Shown here piece by piece: positions 9,832 through 19,595 of a stretch of DNA of 64,000 nt. The DNA is taken from the NCBI GenBank assembly GCA_025504975.1, contig JANUWI010000016.1:124001-188000 (forward strand), in the 5' to 3' direction. The notes below the pieces were generated by a model, which worked only from the letters and a program-made list of their open reading frames with translations, searched no databases and was not told the DNA's origin. Source of the DNA: Plenodomus lindquistii (lineage: Eukaryota; Ascomycota; Dothideomycetes; Pleosporales; Leptosphaeriaceae). The position numbers and the translations under genes are program-made. Each line of letters opens with the position of its first letter. Within the stretch, counting starts at the first letter, position 1.

Positions 9832-11415
9832 ACTAACGTTAGGCAGGCGCTAAGGCTGGCACGATACTTTCAGTACCATAGAACTCCTAGTACGATATAC
9901 AACAATTGTATTCAATCTGCTCTGCGCGCCCAGTTCCGGAACTAAAACTAACACAGAGATCGAGAAGAAAAGTACGTGAAAGTCACCGGTAAACGAAGAT
10001 AACAGGGTGAGTCTTCTTGTATACTGAGTAGACTCGGAGATTGAAGAGGCAGGAACCGTCTGAGCTATCTATCGATGCATTCTAGGGAAACGTTCATATA
10101 TGCATTACTTCTCCTACACTGCTGACGGGACAAAGTGGGACTCAAAAAAGGAGGGCTGTGCCGCAATCGCCAATTGGTAGTTTACGCGCCGTAAGCCTGC
10201 AGCAAGGTTTCAAGTGTAGCGAATCCTGCCGAACATCAGCAATACCTGCCGTTCACCCGCCGCTCCCTGGACCGTAGGGTGAAGGATAGACCTCCCAGCC
10301 GATACGTTAGTCCTGGTGTACGATCATCTATCTCAACAATCCCTGAAGATTGTACGCCTCATCTGTCACTCCCTACATATACTCGTGAAGCTGCGGATCC
10401 CACGCGTATTCCTTTCAATCAGTAGATCAAAAACGATACATCGACTTGTATCACTTCCTCTGTAAATCGTTTAAGGCGTCGCGCCATCTCTTCTAGTTGG
10501 ATAGCTACGCTTCTCACGATTGACCTGTAAAGCGATTGCCGGAAAAGCGTCTTACTACGTTGGACACCATAATTGTATTAAGGCCAGCACGAACCTTTTG
10601 TTTTCAAGTATACAGAAGATAAACAACCTCTCAAGATCGATATGGGATAAGCGAGTCAAGGTGTTGTGGTTAGAATGGGACGAAGAAGCTAGAGAAGGAC
10701 TTATTTGGGATCGGGACAGGGGAAAAGCTATACTTCCTAGTCTACCAATTTTATGACAGGTCTAGGAGATTGTAATGCGGTTTGTTAACTACCGTTCAAT
10801 CTATGTTAAATTAAAGCTCCCTACGAATATGACCATATGGGCTCTCCTAGGATGGATTTCGATTGGATGCAGCGACCTACTTGGACTTGGTCTCATTCTC
10901 GTCGCAGAAAATGGTTTACTCGTGGAAAAGGATCGTCTTCCCGCAAAACATCTACTGTGAGTCATTTGTGCTTAGCTAGATCTGCTCTATGATCTGTCAC
11001 TCGTAGTATATTCTAACGAATATCCCTGAATATCGACGGCATGTTGCAGAGTCGTCTGGCCCAATTTTGACCCTGACAAAGGAGCTCGTACTAATCGTGT
11101 CCCCGTCCCAAATTAACAGCAGGACGCTCAGGCCTATAAAGTAGCAGGGGGGTAGTAGAGGTTTTCAGGCTTAACATACTATTATTTTTACTATGTGTAG
11201 AGAATACACGTATAACTTAATCACTCAAAGTAGACTTTTGAGTGTAGTGTATTAACCACAGTGCTCGCGACTTTAGTGACTCAATGAATACGTGCTCCTT
11301 CGTACCGTAGGGCTGCGGGTAACTAATGAATAAGCCGAATCGGGCATCATGTGTACCTCAACTTCCTGCCCTCTCCTCGCTTCCTCTGTTCTCCTCACAA
11401 TTCTAGAAATCCCAC
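9832..11415. other. Gene-poor 1.6 kb stretch
   Basis: Between the divergent HET and F-box genes. Only short open frames occur (for example 10520-10756 and 10775-10960), with no family resemblance I can defend. A short imperfect hairpin, CACTCAAA at 11222-11229 with TTTGAGTG at 11237-11244, is present. It could be decayed repeat or transposon sequence, but no terminal repeats or transposase motifs are visible. Confidence 0.4.
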
Positions 11416-12529
11416 ATGGACTCCCTCGGTCTTCCAGTCGATGTTCTTGCACTCGTTTTCGACGAGCTTATCCAACGCGACCTCAAAAACGTGCGCCTAG
11501 TATGCCGGCCTTTGCATCAGGTAGCACCGCGCCTGCGCGTCCCGCGAGTCTTTCTTTCGCCCAACAGGACTAACATCGATGCCTTCAATGGCATTGCGGC
11601 AACTCCTGCTCTGCGAGATCAAGTGTGCGAGATCATATGGGACGAAACAAGACTGAAACATTACGAGTGGTCACAAGCCACAGCCATGGACCAGCTGCTA
11701 GGGCAACAGATGGACGGCGGCCATGATTCACCGACTTATGCATCGGAGAGATTTGCAGAGGACTTTCGGGTTGAATCGTTGGGTCAAAACGAAGAAAAGC
11801 TTTTCATCGACACAAACTACGAATACATAGGTATCTGCTGCCAGCTGTTCATGCCTCCCGATAACTCGTCATACACAAAGACTATCGAATTGTTTCAGAC
11901 CGTCCACTTGACGGGATTCGAGCTGGCGTTGAACGTCTGGACTGCGGGGTTATTCAGGGTTGGAAAGTTTTCACAACGGACTATTAAAGACATGTTTAGC
12001 AAAGCTGACAGCTCTGCAACACTTTGCATTCAGTACGAGTTTGAACACGCTGGATGATGTCTTCATGCGAGAAGAAGACGCGACGCGGCTGGCCCTGGAC
12101 AAACTTTTCCCAGTCGACACATGGTCCAAAACGCTCAAGTCACTGAAGGTGTGCAACGTGTTTCTTCGCACGAATCCGTTCCACGACATGATCAAGGTCT
12201 TGCCATGCCTTGAGCAAATCTGGCTCGACTGCATATATTTCGACACTGCTTGGCGCAACATCGTTCTGCGTATGAAAAACGACTTGATAACGGATACTGC
12301 AAGTTGGGGGCCTGAGAGCCTAGATATCGTACTCAGGATGAAAAGCGGTCCCTCGGACTTTCGCCTCGACGCTTCAGCAGAGCTGCGTGACTTCCTCCAC
12401 GGTACAGGTGGGTGTCATTTCGCCGCCTCCTATCCCGATATCGTGCGTTCAGGTTGGTGTACGCATATCTGGGGCTTAGAGGAGGGATACCCCTCCAAAT
12501 CGTATGGATCGTCGGACCTTGAGCCATGA
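11416..12529 (+). pseudogene. F-box protein gene with apparent frameshift
   Basis: The ATG at 11416 opens an F-box at the N-terminus (LGLPVDVLALVFDELIQRDL, then NVRLVCRPLHQVAPRL). F-box proteins link substrates to SCF ubiquitin ligases. The frame ends at 12057 after a non-family tail. From about 11960 the +1 frame carries the natural continuation (AKLTALQHFAFSTSLNTLDD, then TWSKTLKSLKVCNVFLRTNP) and runs to a stop at 12529. The two halves would make about 370 residues. No good GT-AG intron joins them: the only phase-compatible pair (11959-12004) has a GTTGGA donor, an AAG acceptor and no branch site. An extra base (or loss of two) between about 11950 and 12005 is the simplest explanation. Sequencing error is possible. 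Confidence 0.6.
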
Positions 12530-12615
12530 ATACAAATCGTCGTCTCTCCCAATGACGGTTGACATTGAACTGGATTCAACAAAAAGGAGAAAAGAATGCA
12601 ATGAATATAATACTA

Positions 12616-13335
12616 CTACTCCTCATCATGACGATATCGAGGGTCATCAGGCCATATCTGCTCACCACACAAATACTGGACTTTCTCTTCCGTTAATACC
12701 TGTCTATGCCTCTCCTCCGCTTCCCGATCAAACATATCCTCCAGATCCCTCAACCTCATCACCGCACCACCCTCAGGCTCATGAATAAACACATTCTCCG
12801 TCCCACAACGCCAATTGAACTCCGATGTCCCAATCCAAGCCGAAAACCCCCCAGTCTCGCTATCGACATGTATCTCCTTCACATTGGTGAACCATCCAAT
12901 CTGCCAGGCTTCATTCCGCTCCCAAAATTCACAGTACATATCTGCGGAAAAGCGCAGTCGTGTGATGAGGTGGGCCACGGGTCTAAACTGCTTCAACGTC
13001 CATGAACCAATCGAAATGGTGTCGATGTCGAGATTCGCCCATATATACCGCCGCTTTGCGACCTTGGGGTTGGCGCCGTTGGCTATTACCAGATCGGAGA
13101 AGACGCGCTGGTAGAGGTTGTTGTTCCGCGCTTCGCGGCATGTTTGCAAGACTGCTGGAACTGGTGTGGGAGAGGATAGATGAAGGACTCCGCGCCGGAT
13201 TTTGCGGGAGGGAGGGTGCTTGAGAATGTCTTTGCTGATTAGGCCGACTTGTATGGTACGGGGTTCGACTGTCATTTCCCAGATTTGGAGACGGAGTTCT
13301 GTGGGGAGAAGGAGAAAGACGTGGAATATGCTCAT
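12616..13335 (-). CDS. 2EXR-domain protein
   Basis: 239 aa from the ATG at 13335. The frame extends upstream to 13437 but has no ATG there. The N-terminus shows the fungal 2EXR pattern: FLLLPTELRLQIWEMTVEPR followed about 40 residues later by PAVLQTCREARNNN. This is an F-box-like family, greatly expanded in plant-associated and soil ascomycetes and of unknown biochemical role. The C-terminus is acidic and basic mixed (REAEERHRQVLTEEKVQYL). It is convergent with the broken F-box gene, with only 86 bp between stops, and lies upstream of another F-box gene. No intron is needed. Confidence 0.8.
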   Translation of the reverse strand: MSIFHVFLLLPTELRLQIWEMTVEPRTIQVGLISKDILKHPPSRKIRRGVLHLSSPTPVPAVLQTCREARNNNLYQRVFSDLVIANGANPKVAKRRYIWANLDIDTISIGSWTLKQFRPVAHLITRLRFSADMYCEFWERNEAWQIGWFTNVKEIHVDSETGGFSAWIGTSEFNWRCGTENVFIHEPEGGAVMRLRDLEDMFDREAEERHRQVLTEEKVQYLCGEQIWPDDPRYRHDEE

Positions 13336-13590
13336 TTTGTTTTGGGATTGGTGGGGATGAGAGGTTTGTTGATGACTTGAAGGTGATGTACCTTGGACGA
13401 TGTGCTTATGACTGGAAGCCAAATGAACTAGGCCCAATTTGGCAGTTGCTGTGTTGTGGTTGATTTCAGGCGCGGCTCGCCTGCAAGAGGCTTGCGAGTT
13501 GTTGATATCCGGGGAGTCCTTGATCAGATTGACTCATTCGCATGAACACCAGCTCCTATGCCTAAGACGTCGACAGTTAGAGGTATCAGC

Positions 13591-14967
13591 CTATGCGTCA
13601 GTCTCTGCAGCCTCTCCCAGAACAACCTCCTCATCCAAACGATGATCCCTTACCCACCTCCCTGTCCCATCTTCTCTCCATCCCGTCCCCCTCTTCCTCA
13701 ACATCTCCATGCACTCTCTGACTTCAACCGCCATCTGCCCACTCTCACAATCCAGACTACTGAACTCGGCGCCATCTACAAAGTCGAAAACTCCAAGATA
13801 GCTAGCAAGCACTTTGTAGCTCTCTCGCCACTCGAGCCAAAAGTCTGTTGATTGCGCTCTACCCATGCGCTTGCGATCACTGAGAAGATCGTTCTCTGGG
13901 CCAGGCGCGAGTTGGATGCCGATCTTTCGGATCGTTGGAATGCGGTGTAGTGCGCGAATCAGATTCGTGACATTGGTTGCAAATGGGAAGATGCCGGTGA
14001 AGTCAAAGGATGTAATGTTGCAGCATGGCTGTGTTTCCTTGGCTAGACGGAGAAGGGTGAGGTAGAGCATTTTGGGTGATTGTTTGAGATGGTACTCGTA
14101 CGTGCTGTAGGCTGTGATTGAGGATCCTTCGTTGTAGCTAAGGTGGTACCATGGCCTTCTGTGAATGAGCGCTGAGTCCCATGGGCGACAGTTTCTGGTC
14201 TCGTGCTCATTTTGCGATGGTTCTGACCGAAGTAGCTCAATATAGTGGGTTTTCATGTCAAAGGCCCAGGCGTCGGCACTTTGCATTTGAGTGTCTAGCA
14301 ATCCAGCCATCGTTGTTGGTGGTGCAGCGACGACGAACCGTGCGGGGTCGAGATGCGAGAACACTTGTGACCATATCTCATTCACCGCTCGCGCCAGCGG
14401 TGCATCAGCGGTCGAGACATGTCGCAGCTCGTACTCCTGATTTGTGTACACCACTACGCTTTTGATGTGATGCTTCAAGGTGTACTGCGAAACAAACCGC
14501 GTGAACCCCACAAACGACTTCGGAAGATGCGGAAGCCACAGAATGCGAGGTACCGCCTTCAAAAACTCATCCCCATCCTGTATACGACACAGATTGATCA
14601 ACAAGTCATCGAAGTTCTCTTCAAATGCAAATGCAGTGCTGCTCTTGAACTTGCTGCGCAGTTTGGTGTAGATCATGAATTCGTGATTACTGAGTTTGGT
14701 GAGCTGGCCTTGCATACTATCGATCAGCCGTGCATCCACGGGAACCCATTGAGGTTCTGGATCGAGGGCTATCCGTGAGTACCGAAAGAGGATCGGAAGG
14801 ACGATCTTGCGCCATCGCCGGGATACCTGCGATAAGCATTTCAACGGGATAGCGTCTGAGATGGTCAGTTGTGGCGTAGGTTCGTGTCTGAATTTGGTGA
14901 TTGACGGAGGGTCAAGGTCGAGTTGCGATGCGATTTGGATGAGGAGCTCGTTAGGAAGGGAGTTCAT
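13591..14967 (-). CDS. F-box protein
   Basis: Uninterrupted 458-aa frame from the ATG at 14967. The first residues form an F-box: MNSLPNELLIQIASQLDLD, then after an insert LKCLSQVSRRWRKIVLPILF. The rest resembles fungal F-box proteins with degenerate leucine-rich helices (MLYLTLLRLAKETQPC, then ITSFDFTGIFPF and NLIRALHRIPTIRKIGIQLA). Likely a substrate receptor of an SCF ubiquitin ligase. The substrate cannot be told from sequence. It is the last member of the HET/F-box/2EXR block. Confidence 0.8.
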   Translation of the reverse strand: MNSLPNELLIQIASQLDLDPPSITKFRHEPTPQLTISDAIPLKCLSQVSRRWRKIVLPILFRYSRIALDPEPQWVPVDARLIDSMQGQLTKLSNHEFMIYTKLRSKFKSSTAFAFEENFDDLLINLCRIQDGDEFLKAVPRILWLPHLPKSFVGFTRFVSQYTLKHHIKSVVVYTNQEYELRHVSTADAPLARAVNEIWSQVFSHLDPARFVVAAPPTTMAGLLDTQMQSADAWAFDMKTHYIELLRSEPSQNEHETRNCRPWDSALIHRRPWYHLSYNEGSSITAYSTYEYHLKQSPKMLYLTLLRLAKETQPCCNITSFDFTGIFPFATNVTNLIRALHRIPTIRKIGIQLAPGPENDLLSDRKRMGRAQSTDFWLEWRESYKVLASYLGVFDFVDGAEFSSLDCESGQMAVEVRECMEMLRKRGTGWREDGTGRWVRDHRLDEEVVLGEAAETDA

Positions 14968-15277
14968 GTTTGCGTTGTGAGTTGAAGTACCATCCCGCGA
15001 TTGTAAGTCCAGGCTCTCGAGATGTCCAGGATCGCAGTATGTTTCGGTGCTATATAGGAGCCGGTAAAAGGCAGCTTGGGTATATAGGTAATTATAAATA
15101 TTGTGGTGAAGGTATGAGGTCGCAACGTGTGCACAATGGAGGTACGATGTTCAGGACTAGCCAGTGCGTACGTCATTTCCTCATTCGGAATCATCAACTT
15201 AGGTACGGTACAAAATCAGGTCCCTGACTTTTAGTGTTTACAGAGTACTATATTTACAAGCAAATTTCACTCTCTCC
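14968..15277. other. Intergenic
   Basis: Promoter side of the F-box gene and 3' region of the racemase-like gene, both on minus. Nothing else seen. Confidence 0.5.
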
Positions 15278-16061
15278 TTAGTAGCCAGCTCGAATAGCGC
15301 CCTCTAGCCATGCAACGCCAGCCATGACTCCATCTACTATCCTGACCCTCTTGCCCTCTTCATCGCCTAGCTCTTCTACACATGCTTCTCTTACCATCAC
15401 GTCCATGCCAGACATACCGGCACAGCCAAGGCAGATTGCGCCGACCTTGCCCTTTTGGAGGAGTCTCTTGACAGCGTCCTTCATCTTCTTACGAACTTCC
15501 TCGGCAGGCGCATCGTGCAAGTCCGTTGCATTCAGGCCGGTGGTCTCTACGCCTGCAAATCGCTTGCTTGCCTCTGATCCTGTTCCCAAGAAAGCTATCG
15601 TAGCGTCTGTGAGGATAGACTCCCAGACTTTGCCCGTGCTCACAATGCCAAACTTCTCATCAGGATGTATAAGCTGCAGCGACGTGCTGACGCTTGCCTC
15701 GAAGATGCCAGTGACTGGTTTCCTTGCATTTTTGATGTCGGAGATCTCCTTCAACATCGGCACGAGAGGATGTTGAGAGTAGCACGCGACGAGGAAGCCG
15801 CCGTATCGGCCAGACTCCTCCTTGAGGTAGGGGATGCAATGCTTTACCGACTCTGCAGCATCGTCTTCGTTGTTGATGCTCTTGGGACCCGAGGGCGCGG
15901 TGAAGTATTCGTGTGCGGTCTGCTAGCTGTTATTAGTTTGCCGGAGAGCTCTGGTGAGTGGCGTGATTGACATCTTTGAATTGAAGAGCGTCGACGAGCG
16001 GCTTTAGGCCATTGGTCATTGACTCCGTAGAGTTTGGGTTGATGATGAGAATAGAGCGCAT
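15278..16061 (-). CDS. dcg1: Asp/Glu/hydantoin racemase family protein (DCG1-like)
   Basis: Exon 1 (16061-15972) encodes MRSILIINPNSTESMTNGLK, the family's N-terminal strand and NPNSS/T motif. An intron of 49 or 52 bp follows, and exon 2 runs from 15922 or 15919 to 15278. The product is about 243-244 aa, matching yeast Dcg1 and bacterial hydantoin racemases. Two catalytic cysteines of the family are visible: GGFLVACYSQHPLVP and AICLGCAGMSGMD. Members racemise hydantoins or allantoin-type compounds; yeast DCG1 is nitrogen-regulated with the allantoin genes. The 3' splice site is a tandem TAGCAG, so transcripts may differ by one Gln codon. No other purine-degradation gene is adjacent. Substrate is unknown. 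Confidence 0.87.
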
Positions 16062-17153
16062 ATTGCTATATCTGTTGGTGGTGCCGTGACGGTATTCACC
16101 CATTGGAATTGTTCAAATGTGTGTGCCCCGCGCGCGTAGTTAATCGTTGCCCCGCCATGAGGTGGTTAGTTCTCGCGCGCGTGATGGAACGAAATTGGAG
16201 CTGCAGATTTGGGCACGTGCCGGCGGGTGATGTCACAGGGACAACAACCAGAAACATCGATAAAACGCCACAAACCACCATACAGAATCTGGCACTGTGC
16301 AAGCGGCTGCTCTACATGTGCCCTCTACAGGCAAAGCTAAGTCTACGATCTGTGTGCTGCCACCTCCAGAAATGCACCGAGCATAGATAGGTCTTATCTA
16401 TTTCGCGCCATCGGTACTTACACAAGACGATCATATCGTTATGCTCAGCCATGATCGGAAGATCGCAAAGCCTCACCCGTCATCATCCTCCACAGCCTCC
16501 AAGTTTTGCAATCTCGCCATGGAATGCTACCGCGTCAACGGGCCTTCTCGTCTGCATGATTCGCGCAGCTGTGGCGGTGCAGACGCGCCACACAACACGC
16601 CTACCAATCATCAGACTCAAGGTGAATGTGAGAGACTTGGCTCTACGAAGTCCCCTAAACATCACCCAGTTGATACAACACGCCAATGGCTTCAGAGGGG
16701 ATCGAAACTTGGTATGTAAATTCTACGGGTAATGGCGGTTGTATTATAGTAGCCTGAAACCTAGCAGTGATCTCCTCGCTGCTCTACAGACTGAGAAATT
16801 CAGCTCTTGCGATGCGGTGTGGACTTGATAGTTACACTTCCTTGCAACCTTCGCTTCTTTGAGTGCACTTGCATCTCCCAGCCTTCGCAAATAAGCAGTC
16901 TCCCACACCGTCTGAGGCGGTGCAATCGATATGCCAAGCCCCCCGGCCTTGGCCTATGACGTTGCGTACCACACCGTGCGCCAGCTCGACCCTGCTTTCC
17001 TCCACGCGCGCCCAAACCAATCTCCTATATAATCCACGTCGCGACTCTTCCTGCTCTTATCTACTCATCAAGTGACTGCAACAAGCCTCACAGACATACA
17101 AACAAGCAACCTATCTAAGTCCTCTCTCCAATTACCCGAAATCACCAATCGCA
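16062..17153. other. Intergenic, about 1.1 kb
   Basis: Divergent region between the racemase-like gene and the small peptide gene. Short open frames at 16441-16732 (plus) and 16096-16302 (minus) lack convincing domain or splice support. The last 130 bp hold the TATA box and 5' leader of the peptide gene. Confidence 0.45.
17026..17033 (+). promoter_or_regulatory. TATA-box-like element
   Basis: TATATAAT, about 120 bp upstream of the ATG of the small peptide gene, followed by a CT-rich leader. It is the clearest TATA motif I noticed among the short promoters here. Function is inferred from position. Confidence 0.45.
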
Positions 17154-17351
17154 ATGGGTCTCATGTGGACTAAGATGTGGGGAGGAAAGCACGGCGGTAA
17201 GTTAGTCCTTGCTCTAAGAGCCGTGAGATCCGAGTTTCAATGATCGAAGCTAATTCTGTGTGTTCTAGGCGGTGGTGTCGTTGCTGACAGGCATGGTGTC
17301 CGACGCGCTCCCATGAGGCTGTCTTGCGGACGTTTCAGCTGCTTCCGTTAA
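17154..17351 (+). CDS. 41-residue Gly/Arg-rich peptide, two-exon gene
   Basis: Exon 1 (17154-17196) reads MGLMWTKMWGGKHG, starting in a good context (CGCAATGGG). A textbook intron (17197-17268, GTAAGT, GCTAAT branch, TTCTAG) follows. Exon 2 reads on through GGVVADRHGVRRAPMRLSCG to RFSCFR and stop at 17351. The product is 41 aa, with no signal peptide, two Cys and a basic C-terminus. A second well-formed intron (17389-17437, GTGAGT, CTAAC, TTTCAG) begins 38 nt after the stop, so it would be a 3'-UTR intron. Two clean introns and a TATA box argue for a genuine spliced transcript, though a non-coding role is possible. I do not recognise the peptide. Confidence 0.6.
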
Positions 17352-17956
17352 GCTCCATTGGCTACCCTCTCGACGACTCTCACGATTTGTGAGTGCGCCC
17401 GCCACACTGATAACGATGCTTCACTAACACCTTTCAGCTCTCTCATAACTATCTGCAACGGCGTTGGCATGGTTGGCGACAGTGACATGGTGTAAGAAGG
17501 CACCGTGCTTGATCAGCATAGTGAATGGATTCTATAACCTAATACCAATCAAATCTCTTCAAAAACGGAACAAATGTACACGACGCCTGTGATGATGCTT
17601 GCTAGAAGTCTGCCAATTTGTACGAAGAACTATCTTGGCACGGACTTCCGTTAAAAGAGTCTAAAGTTACATCACGCCCTTCATGCACGCAACCTTTGTG
17701 CTCCATCCAAACGGAGCGTTCAAATAGGTAAAAATATGAAGCATTAGCAACATGTAAGAAGTTGATATTCAGTAAGCGTCGTACAGATCATGGTGAAGAG
17801 CTTTTTGTACTCCTCCCGTGCCAGAGACCGTCGTGATATTGTACAATCATCCGCATGCAAGCGTCCTAAGCAATCATGCGACCAAGCCAGTCGTCCCTAA
17901 CACCGAACGTATAGCCTAGCAAATTTTACGAAGAGAGAGAATCCCACAGGCTGTGT
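17352..17956. other. 3' regions of two convergent genes
   Basis: Contains the 3'-UTR intron of the peptide gene (17389-17437) and the TIM9 downstream region. No further gene seen. Confidence 0.5.
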
Positions 17957-18354
17957 TTACCTGGGGATGCCACCACCCTGTGCCATTGCAGCGTTCTGCT
18001 CCTGGAAGCGGTCGCCTAATCGCTGGGAGCCCTTCATGTGCTTGTCGACGCATCGCATGATGCAACTCTCTTCGCGCGATGTGAGAGATTTGCTCTCGAA
18101 GCCGTTGACGCAGTGGTCGAAGCATTGCTGGACGAGGTTGGAGTACATCTGGAGAGGGGGTTAGACAAGGTTACAGGGCTCAATTGGGTATGGAGCCAGT
18201 AAGTGAATGAATTCATACGTTCATAAACTCCTTCATTTGCTTCTTCTCCATGCGCGTCTGCAGCTCGCGCTGTTCATTCTGGTTGAGACTGGCAATGCGA
18301 TTAGCCGAGTATACAGACATGAAGACGAAGGAGGGTAGCCACATACGACTCCAT
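17957..18354 (-). CDS. tim9: Mitochondrial import chaperone Tim9
   Basis: Three exons: 18354-18347 (only 8 nt, ATGGAGTC), 18288-18219 and 18148-17957. Introns are 58 and 70 bp (GTATGT to GCCAG; GTATGA to CTCCAG). The 89-aa product starts MESLNQNEQRELQTRMEKKQ and carries the twin CX3C motifs of small Tims, CFDHC and CIMRC, then DRFQEQNAAMAQGGG, closely matching Tim9. It forms a hexamer with Tim10 in the intermembrane space and escorts hydrophobic precursors to the inner membrane. The cysteines are oxidised by the MIA pathway. The frame is complete and the length usual. Confidence 0.95.
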
Positions 18355-19595
18355 GATATACTACGTCAAACAGTATCGTCTGCTCCTGCAAATGGCCCCG
18401 TGAACTGCTTCTGGACGGCGTATAAAATTCGAGGGTGGGTATGACGTGTGTCGGCGGGTGCAGAGCTGGCAGGCTGCAGGCGCTGAACTTGAGCTTTCCC
18501 CCGGCGCGCCCCAAAATTGTGGAAGCGAGCTTGGACTGTCAGACGGTCCGGGGCCGTCGTTCCTCTCACGAGCGATGCGGGAACGATGTCGAATCGAAAG
18601 GCAGTCTGGGAAGACGTTGCAACTTGCATGACAGCTTCCCGTTCTAGGCCTTGGTATGACGGTTGAGACACACTGGCCATGAGTCTGGCCAGCCCGTTGC
18701 ACACGGCCAATATCATCTCATTTCCCACGGCGTCGCTTGTACCTTTACCTCTGCCCGCCAAGGCCCTCTTTATTATTGGACAGCAGCAGTACTCGCAGCA
18801 ATAGTCTGGCACCCACAATAACACAGCAGTGCCCCCTCGATGCCCATCGTCGCCCTCCACTATCCCTCGTCATAGTCACAGGCACAAGTCGCAGTCACAA
18901 TCACAGCCTACACCTGCTGCCTCTGCCGGCAGCATTTGTCCCGCCGGCTGCTTGCCTGCTTCTGCTCCTTCGCCTTGCTTGCATGTCAGGCGACGTGGTG
19001 CCGTCTTCCCTGAATGCTCTCGATTGGTGCCGCAGCCACACATTGTCCCGTCGTCGCTAGGCCGGTGCTCTTCCTTTGCCAGTCCAACATCGGGCTGCCA
19101 CTTGCTCACCACCACCGCCCGCGATCATTGCCCTACGCAGCGCGCGACCCTGCATGTCCTGCGCCGACACGAGCCACACTTCCAGGCGCATTCGCATTCC
19201 CCGCGGTGCCTTTGCGCTGGCCTTCAGTGTCAGCCCCTAACCGCTGCAGCTACGCCGTCGCGTCGTCCACTGTCCCAGACGCCCGGGCTGCCAAAGCCGC
19301 CGCCCAAGACCACGACCACGACCACGCGCACCCTCGCTCTCGCCGTCCTGTCCCTCCAGCAGTCGCCTGCGCCGTTCTCTTGCGCGCCGCGACACAAAGT
19401 GCCCCGCCGACGTTCCTGCGCTCGCTACGCTGCATCGTTACGTAGGTGTAGCGGCCCCCATACTGCCGCCTGCCCACTGGACCCACCTGTACCTGGCCAA
19501 CACCACTGCACACGACGCTGCGACCGCCCTCCCTGACCAGGCAGCCCCGCGACCACGTTGCTCGAGGCGCCACGACGCTCGCCAGCCCGCCTGTC
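18355..19595. other. Divergent promoter and long C-rich leader of the RhoGAP gene
   Basis: 1.24 kb between the TIM9 and RhoGAP start codons. From about 18740 the plus strand is strongly C/pyrimidine-rich with several upstream ATGs. It may hold 5'-UTR introns, which I cannot place with confidence. Confidence 0.45.
19014..19445 (+). other. Upstream ORF candidate in the RhoGAP leader
   Basis: ATG-initiated 143-codon frame ending 150 bp before the RhoGAP start codon. A shorter ATG frame (18983-19060, 25 codons) overlaps its beginning. Composition is Ala/Pro/Arg-rich as expected from C-rich DNA, with no domain. If the transcript begins upstream of 18980, these could dampen RhoGAP translation. If the true start site is downstream they are irrelevant. 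Confidence 0.3.

Noticed and set aside
10775..10960. Trp/Arg-rich run suggesting a peroxin/dysferlin-type domain relic
   Set aside because: The resemblance rests on about 15 residues with a stop upstream in that frame, too weak to call.
11959..12004. 46-bp intron that would join the two F-box halves
   Set aside because: In phase, but it has a poor donor (GTTGGA), an AAG acceptor and no branch site, unlike the other introns in the window.
16096..16302. Minus-strand frame with a signal-peptide-like stretch
   Set aside because: It lies in the racemase promoter and lacks a stable ATG at its annotated start and any downstream domain.
16441..16732. Overlapping 92-93 codon frames in the racemase/peptide intergenic region
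   Set aside because: Two competing frames, neither with a domain, splice signals or plausible codon pattern.
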